From: Oerskovia flava
GTDB lineage: Bacteria > Actinomycetota > Actinomycetes > Actinomycetales > Cellulomonadaceae
Length of the DNA: 64,000 nucleotides
Direction: 5' to 3'
Assembly (NCBI RefSeq): GCF_026163685.1
Contig: NZ_JAOXSR010000006.1
Location: 183,589-247,588, forward strand
A program made the translations under genes and the position numbers. This document shows, piece by piece, positions 58,967 to 64,000 of this stretch (positions within the stretch are counted from its first letter, which is position 1; each line of letters opens with the position of its first letter). Under the pieces are notes generated by a model. That model ran no database searches. It was not told the DNA's origin and saw only the letters and a list, made by a program, of their open reading frames with translations.

Positions 58967-58975
58967 ATGGACGAC

Positions 58976-59008
58976 CTGAACCCACTCCGCCGTGCGGGGT
59001 GGGTTCAG
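58976..59008. terminator. Terminator of the parAB operon
   Basis: A 10-bp stem CTGAACCCAC/GTGGGTTCAG with GC extension into the loop, 9 bp past the parB stop. Confidence 0.85.
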
Positions 59009-59115
59009 TGCTGTACACCTGAGCACCTGAGCACATGGCGCGGGGGAGTGGTGGACCCGCACGCTGAGCCAAGCGTCTTCCGGTCGTACGGTTGGTGACG
59101 AGGAGAAGAGAGCCC

Positions 59116-59131
59116 GGTTCCACGTGAAACA
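59116..59131 (+). promoter_or_regulatory. parS site 5
   Basis: GGTTCCACGTGAAACA; intergenic, TTCC variant. Confidence 0.9.
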
Positions 59132-59712
59132 TGGGCGCTGGTCCTCGCCTCGCACGTCGCGACACAACACAGACCGTGAGGCGCTGTCTCGGCGTCTGGT
59201 GCGGGAACCTGCGCGAGGAGAGCAGTACGACGGCGCCCCCGCCATGACGCTAGCGCCGCATGCCGGGCTCTCCGGATTCCATGCGTCCGATAGCCGTCCG
59301 GCGGTGCATCTCACCGGACGGTCGCTCAAGGAGAAGACGACCTGGTGACCAGCGAGTGCCCGCGGGGCCACGCACCGGACTGACCTGCGCCGATGATCGC
59401 CGGGCCACTAGGGACGGGCATCGTCCTCAGGGCGCGACCCGCTGTCGCCGAGCTCCGTGAGGGACAGATGGTCCTCCGTGGCACGGTGCGCGATCCACCT
59501 GCTGTGATCTACAGTCCCGTGGCCGGCGCGGGTGAACAGATCCTGGTGGGGGCGATCTGCCACGGACCTCTCGCTAGTTTCAGACGACGCGACCTGGTCG
59601 CGGTCTGCGACTCGGCCTTCTGACCACAGCCCGTAGCTCACAGCTCACGGCCCCAGGGTCCTGGGGTCCGGTCCAAGGCGCCAGATCCTGCCGCCGCGAT
59701 TCCGGCATTCTC

Positions 59713-59748
<36 letters not shown>

Positions 59749-60051
59749 CCCTGTGCCCGCGAAGCCGGCCAGACGCCGGGGGTGTGGGGGAGGGGTGGCG
59801 AGATCTGCCCTCGCGAGCAGCGATATGGAGCTCGAGTTCGGGCAGGTCGTGATCAGGTGTCACGTCGCGACATCTGAGGAGGAGCCTGTGCTGATGTCTG
59901 CGCGGACTGAGGGGGCGCGGTCGGAGCAGTGCCGTGGACGCGCAGCCGTAGACGCGCTGCCGTGCGCTGCGAGGGTCAGTCGCCTGGTCCCTGCGACGCC
60001 ACGGGTGCCTATCGGGCGCCCTGGGCAAGGACGGAGACACGTAGCTGCCCA

Positions 60052-60067
60052 TGTTCCACGTGAAACA
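60052..60067 (+). promoter_or_regulatory. parS site 6
   Basis: TGTTCCACGTGAAACA, identical to site 1; flanked by short CCC/GGG arms. Confidence 0.92.
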
Positions 60068-60123
60068 CGGGAAGAGCGCGGAACCTCTAGGGTCCCCTGC
60101 AGAACGCGCGCGACGACTTCGTC

Positions 60124-60139
60124 CGTTCCACGTGAAACA
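60124..60139 (+). promoter_or_regulatory. parS site 7
   Basis: CGTTCCACGTGAAACA; 72 bp from site 6. Confidence 0.91.
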
Positions 60140-60185
60140 CCGTCCGACCCACCCTGCCTGATGATCCTGCTGACGGGGACAGCAG

Positions 60186-60201
60186 CGTTCCACGTGAAAC
60201 G
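60186..60201 (+). promoter_or_regulatory. parS site 8
   Basis: CGTTCCACGTGAAACG; 62 bp from site 7. Confidence 0.91.
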
Positions 60202-60364
60202 TCGCGACTGAACGAGTACCGAAGAAGCCACCGGCGGGCGTCGAGACGCTCTGCGAGCCCTGCGGTGACCTCCAGGAGGCATCCGTTCCGCACGGCAACT
60301 CATCGAGCCGGGCAACAGACCGGCGGAACGGTCACGTCCTCCGACATCGTCGCGGAGCGGCGCC

Positions 60365-61393
60365 TTACGCGGGCAGGCAGCCTCGGACGAGGGACCTGTA
60401 GAGAGCGGGGAGCTCGAGTCCTGCGGCGCGTGCGGCCTGGGGGAAGAGGGACGTCTCTGTCATCCCTGGTGCCACGTTCACCTCGAGGAACTGTGCGACA
60501 CCGTCCTCGTCGAGGATGAGGTCGGTCCGGGAGAGGTGCCGCAGGCCCAGTGCCTGGTGCGCACGGACAGCGACTTCGGAGACGTGCTCCGCGACGTCCT
60601 GCGCGAGCCGTGCGGGCGCGAAGTACTCGGTCCGGCCGGGGTTGTAGCGCGCGTCGTAGTCGTACGGGCCGTCGGTGACGATCTCGACGGCAGGGAAGGC
60701 GACGGGCCCCTCCGGGCCGTCGACGACGCTGACGGCGAGGTCGGTGCCCTGCACGGCCTTCTCGAGCAGCGCGACGTCTCCGTACGAGAAGCAGTCGACC
60801 ATCGCGCGGGCTAGCTGCTCGGGGCGCTCCACGAGCGTCACGCCGAGCGACGAGCCGCCGTGGGTGGGCTTGACCACGAGGGGCAGGCCGAGCTGCTTGA
60901 CGATGGTCTCGAGGACGGGCTGTGCACCCAGCTCGCGGAAGAGGCTCTGGGGGAGGGTGACGTAGTCGGGGGTCGCGATCCCGGCGGCCAGGGCGACGCT
61001 CTTGGCGATGGGCTTGCTCCAGGCGGTACGGCTCGCCCGGGGCCCGGTGCCGACGTACGGGACGTCGAGCAGCTCGAGGATGTCGCGGATGGACCCGTCC
61101 TCACCGCTGGCGCCGTGCAGCAGCGGCCAGACGACGTCAGGCTGTGCCTGGCGAAGGAAGGGCAGGAGGTCGGCGTCGACGTCGTGGATCGTGACCTCGA
61201 CACCGGCCGCGCGCAGCGCCTCGGCGACGCGCCGGCCGGAGCGCAGGGAGACGTCGCGCTCGTGCGAGAGGCCCCCGGCAAGGATGACCACGTGCTCGCC
61301 GACGGGGACGAACGAGTCGTCCACCGTGATCGGGCGCCACGAGGGTGTCGTGTCGGTGTCCTGCTGCCCGGAGGTGGCGGTGTTCTCGTCCAC
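60365..61393 (-). CDS. D-alanine-D-alanine ligase family ATP-grasp protein
   Basis: 342 aa with the Ddl layout: LAGGLSHERDVSLRSG near the N-terminus, HGASGEDGSIRDILELL, ATP-grasp lysine PLVVKPTHGGSSLGVT, and the metal-binding FLEVNVAPGMTETSLFPQA. It could make D-Ala-D-Ala for peptidoglycan, or be a paralogue; an orthologue sits near parB and trxA in related actinobacteria, where the main ddl is elsewhere. No gene symbol is given for that reason. Start ATG 61393; 127 bp after the aminotransferase. Confidence 0.88.
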   Translation of the reverse strand: MDENTATSGQQDTDTTPSWRPITVDDSFVPVGEHVVILAGGLSHERDVSLRSGRRVAEALRAAGVEVTIHDVDADLLPFLRQAQPDVVWPLLHGASGEDGSIRDILELLDVPYVGTGPRASRTAWSKPIAKSVALAAGIATPDYVTLPQSLFRELGAQPVLETIVKQLGLPLVVKPTHGGSSLGVTLVERPEQLARAMVDCFSYGDVALLEKAVQGTDLAVSVVDGPEGPVAFPAVEIVTDGPYDYDARYNPGRTEYFAPARLAQDVAEHVSEVAVRAHQALGLRHLSRTDLILDEDGVAQFLEVNVAPGMTETSLFPQAARAAGLELPALYRSLVRGCLPA

Positions 61394-61520
61394 TGCGGTC
61401 TTCCTTCCGAGGACGTCGCCGCCCTGTTCGTCTGCATCGATGGTGGTCGCCCCTGCATCGCTCGAGCGGACACGAGTCCTGCGTCGGTACGCCGAGGAGT
61501 GCGCGTCCGGTCGAGCGGGG

Positions 61521-62849
61521 TCAGGCGAGGTCGGGGGAGGGGCTGTCGACGTCCGTCAGGTCCGGGTCCAGGTCGGCGCCGGTCCCGAAGATCTCGACGA
61601 GCTCGCGCTCGGCGTTCACCACACCGGCGAATCGCCGGACCCCTTCGCGGATACGGTCCGGCGTCGGGAAGCAGTAGGAGAGCCGCACGTGGTCCGCGCC
61701 GCTGCCGTCGGCGTAGAACGCCGTCCCGGGCACGTAGGCGACCCGGGAGGTGACGGCACGAGGCAGCATCGAGCGGGCGTCCAGTCCGTCGGGCAGCCGG
61801 ACCCAGGTGTAGAAGCCGCCGTCAGGGACGGTCCAGGACGCCGAGGGAAGGTGTTCGGCGAGTGCGCCGATCATCGCGTCCCGCCGCTCCCGGTAGAGCT
61901 CGCGGAACTGCTTGATCTGGCCCTTCCAGTCGCAGGTCTCGAGATACGCAGCGATGGCCAGCTGCGAGGCGTTCGACGGGCACAGGATCGCGGACTCGCT
62001 CGCGAGGACGAGCTTCTCGCGGACGGCGTGGGGAGCCACGACCCAGCCCACCCGGTAGCCGGGGGCGAAGGTCTTGGAGAACGAACCGAGGTAGAGGACC
62101 CCGTCCTCGTCCATGGACCGCATCGCCGGCAGCGGTTCACCGGAGAAGCCCAGCAGGCCGTAGGGGTTGTCCTCGATGACGAGGACACCGAAACGCTGGG
62201 CGATCTCCAGGACGCGCGGACGGCGCTCGGCGGAGAGAGTGACACCGGCCGGGTTGTGGAAGTTCGGCACGGTATAGAGGAGCTTGACACGTTTGCCCTG
62301 GCTTGCGAGGGAGGTGAGGGCTTCCTCCAGCGCCTCGGGGACGAGCCCGTGCTCATCGAGGGGCACGTGCACCACGTCGGCCTGGTAGGAGCGGAACACC
62401 CCGAGGGCCCCGACATAGCTCGGAGCCTCGGCGACGACGACGTCGCCCGGGTCGATGAAGATCCGGGTCACGAGGTCGAGCGCCTGCTGGGAGCCGGTGG
62501 TCACGACGATGTCGTCGGGGTGGCAGTCGATGCCCTCGAGGCGTACGACGTCGACGATCTTCTCCCGGAGGGTCTCGTCGCCCTGACCGGAGCCGTACTG
62601 GAGCACGGTCGTGCCGCGCGTCGCGACGAGACGTTGCATCGTCTCCGCGATGGTGTCGAGCGGCAGGCCCTCGAGGTAGGGCATCCCGCCGGCGAGCGAG
62701 ACGACCTCAGGCCGGTTGGCGACCGCGAACAGGGCGCGGATCTCCGACGCGCGCATCCCGTGCGCTCGCTCCGCGTACGCCCCGAACCAGGGGTCGAGTC
62801 GTGTTCCGCCGCTGGCGGACTGCGCGGGAGGTGTCGTCGGCGTGCTCAC
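61521..62849 (-). CDS. PLP-dependent aminotransferase, class I/II (2-aminoadipate type)
   Basis: 442 aa with a class I/II aminotransferase fold. Markers are VVSLAGGMPY, VTTGSQQALDLV, the PLP-binding YTVPNFHNPAG and EDNPYG, and the Schiff-base lysine in SFSKTFAPGYRVGW. Similar to LysN/aromatic aminotransferases that lack the GntR domain of the MocR type. The amino donor and acceptor are unknown. GTG at 62849 is chosen because the stretch between it and trxA is not protein-like. Conserved next to trxA in actinobacteria. Confidence 0.88.
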   Translation of the reverse strand: MSTPTTPPAQSASGGTRLDPWFGAYAERAHGMRASEIRALFAVANRPEVVSLAGGMPYLEGLPLDTIAETMQRLVATRGTTVLQYGSGQGDETLREKIVDVVRLEGIDCHPDDIVVTTGSQQALDLVTRIFIDPGDVVVAEAPSYVGALGVFRSYQADVVHVPLDEHGLVPEALEEALTSLASQGKRVKLLYTVPNFHNPAGVTLSAERRPRVLEIAQRFGVLVIEDNPYGLLGFSGEPLPAMRSMDEDGVLYLGSFSKTFAPGYRVGWVVAPHAVREKLVLASESAILCPSNASQLAIAAYLETCDWKGQIKQFRELYRERRDAMIGALAEHLPSASWTVPDGGFYTWVRLPDGLDARSMLPRAVTSRVAYVPGTAFYADGSGADHVRLSYCFPTPDRIREGVRRFAGVVNAERELVEIFGTGADLDPDLTDVDSPSPDLA

Positions 62850-62914
62850 CGGCCCAGTCTCGCACGGTGGATCGGGGGATTCCGTGAAGAGACCGGGTCG
62901 TGAACGGCGCGAGA

Positions 62915-63283
62915 TCAGGCGAGGAGGGTGTCGATCTCCTCGACGAGGGCTCGCTTGGGGCGTGCACCGATGATCGACTTCACGAGCTCGCCGCCCTTGT
63001 AGAGGTTGAGCGTCGGGATCGAGACGATGCCGTAGGCCGCGGTGGTCTGCGGGTTGGCGTCGGTGTCGAGCTTGGTGATCTTGATCCGGCCGGCGTACTC
63101 CTCGGCGAGCTCCTCGAGGATCGGGGCGACCTGGCGGCACGGGCCGCACCAGGTGGCCCAGAAGTCGACCAGGACAGGGATGTCGGAGTCGGTGACCTCG
63201 GCGGCGAACGTGTCGTCGGTGATGGCGACGGTCGCGCTCGGGTAGCCGTCTGTGGTCGTGGTCTCGGTGTACGGGGTGCTCAT
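62915..63283 (-). CDS. trxA: Thioredoxin
   Basis: 122 aa with active site WCGPC, preceded by VLVDFWAT, and the cis-proline loop [11 protein letters not shown]. Reduces protein disulfides in the cytoplasm using electrons from TrxB. ATG overlaps the trxB stop (ATGA). The N-terminal 18 residues, Thr-rich, extend beyond the usual start. Confidence 0.96.
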   Translation of the reverse strand: MSTPYTETTTTDGYPSATVAITDDTFAAEVTDSDIPVLVDFWATWCGPCRQVAPILEELAEEYAGRIKITKLDTDANPQTTAAYGIVSIPTLNLYKGGELVKSIIGARPKRALVEEIDTLLA

Positions 63284-64000
63284 CGGATCTCCTCCAGTGC
63301 GTGGGGCAGGTTCTCAGGGTCTGGGGTCGCCGGTGTGCCGGCGAGGTCTTCGGCACCGGCGGCGTCGGCCAGCTCGGTGAGGTAGCGCTGGGCGTCGAGG
63401 GCTGCGGCGCAGCCGGACCCGGCAGCGGTGATGGCCTGACGGTAGGTGTGGTCGACCGCGTCACCGCAGGCGAACACCCCGGGCAGGTTCGTGGCCGTGG
63501 TCCGCCCGACCACCTGGATGTACCCCTCGTCGTCCAGATCGACCTGACCGGCCACGAGCTCGGTGCGCGGGTCGTGCCCGATCGCGACGAACACCCCCGT
63601 CGCGTCCAGCACCCGCTCCGCACCGCTCACCGTGTCACGCAACGTCACCGAGGAGACCTTGTCCGCCCCCGAGATCCCCACGACCTGCGCGTTCCACACG
63701 AAGTCGATCTTCGGGTCCGCCTGCGCCCGATCGACCATGATCTTCGACGCCCGCAACGCATCCCGACGATGCACCACCGTCACCCGCGAGGCGAACCGCG
63801 ACAAGAACGTCGCCTCCTCCATCGCCGAGTCCCCACCACCGACCACCACCACGTGCTGATCCCGGAAGAAGAACCCGTCACACGTCGCGCACCACGACAC
63901 CCCACGACCCGACAACCGCTTCTCATCAGCCAGGCCCAGCTCCCGGTACGCCGACCCCGTCGCCAGCACCACCGACCGCGCCCGCCACGACGCACCATCA
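63280..64000 (-). CDS. trxB: Thioredoxin reductase, 5' end cut by window edge
   Basis: The last 239 codons of the NADPH-flavoprotein that reduces thioredoxin. Redox pair CATC in [18 protein letters not shown]-binding [12 protein letters not shown], and the FAD-binding [30 protein letters not shown] are present. The frame stays open past the right edge, so the FAD-binding N-terminus is outside. Overlaps trxA. Confidence 0.96.
   Translation of the reverse strand, partial: DGASWRARSVVLATGSAYRELGLADEKRLSGRGVSWCATCDGFFFRDQHVVVVGGGDSAMEEATFLSRFASRVTVVHRRDALRASKIMVDRAQADPKIDFVWNAQVVGISGADKVSSVTLRDTVSGAERVLDATGVFVAIGHDPRTELVAGQVDLDDEGYIQVVGRTTATNLPGVFACGDAVDHTYRQAITAAGSGCAAALDAQRYLTELADAAGAEDLAGTPATPDPENLPHALEEIR

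Overview
The window is high-GC actinobacterial DNA that spans the chromosomal replication origin. The gene set and order (tRNA-Leu, fhaA-fhaB-pstP-rodA-pbpA-pknA-pknB, class E sortase, crgA, DLW-39, gyrA-gyrB, recF-gnd-dnaN, oriC, dnaA, rpmH-rnpA-yidD-yidC-jag-rsmG-parA-parB, trxA-trxB) is that of the order Micrococcales. The secreted pectin- and galactan-degrading enzymes suggest a plant-polysaccharide degrader of the Cellulomonas, Cellulosimicrobium or Isoptericola kind. The family is an inference from gene content, not a measured placement.

Layout. 1-7.4 kb is accessory: a truncated ATP-grasp gene, isopentenyl-PP isomerase, a secreted beta-helix protein, a cyclase-fold protein, a secreted pectate lyase with a well-formed repressible promoter, and an AraC-VOC pair. 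7.7-17.5 kb is the growth and division signalling operon: two FHA proteins, the PP2C phosphatase, the RodA/PbpA pair and two Ser/Thr kinases, most of them joined by start-stop overlaps. 17.6-22.1 kb holds a glutamine amidotransferase, a 56-aa membrane protein, a class E sortase, a DUF881 protein, CrgA, a rhomboid protease and a cyclophilin. 22.3-33.5 kb holds a Lys/Ala-rich membrane protein and a galactan locus (wall-anchored GH53 galactanase, ABC importer without its own ATPase, GH42 beta-galactosidase, divergent LacI). 33.5-35.0 kb is an epoxide-hydrolase-like gene and its divergent TetR around a perfect palindrome.

35.1-53 kb is the replication core: tRNA-Ala, DLW-39, tRNA-Ile, DUF3566, gyrA and gyrB. 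An insert of three accessory genes (LAATG surface protein, MFS transporter, HD/LuxR regulator) separates gyrB from DUF721-recF-gnd-dnaN. OriC with DnaA boxes and dnaA follow. 53-59 kb runs outward: rpmH, rnpA, yidD, yidC, jag, rsmG, parA, parB, with eight parS sites spread over 4.5 kb, four of them in a gene-free 1.4 kb stretch. 60.4-64 kb is ddl-like, aminotransferase, trxA and truncated trxB.

Two themes join distant genes. Pectin breakdown: pectate lyase for the backbone, and galactanase, importer and beta-galactosidase for the side chains, each under a palindromic operator with an ACCGGT core. Wall anchoring: a class E sortase and two proteins ending in LAVTG and LAATG sorting signals, one of them the galactanase.
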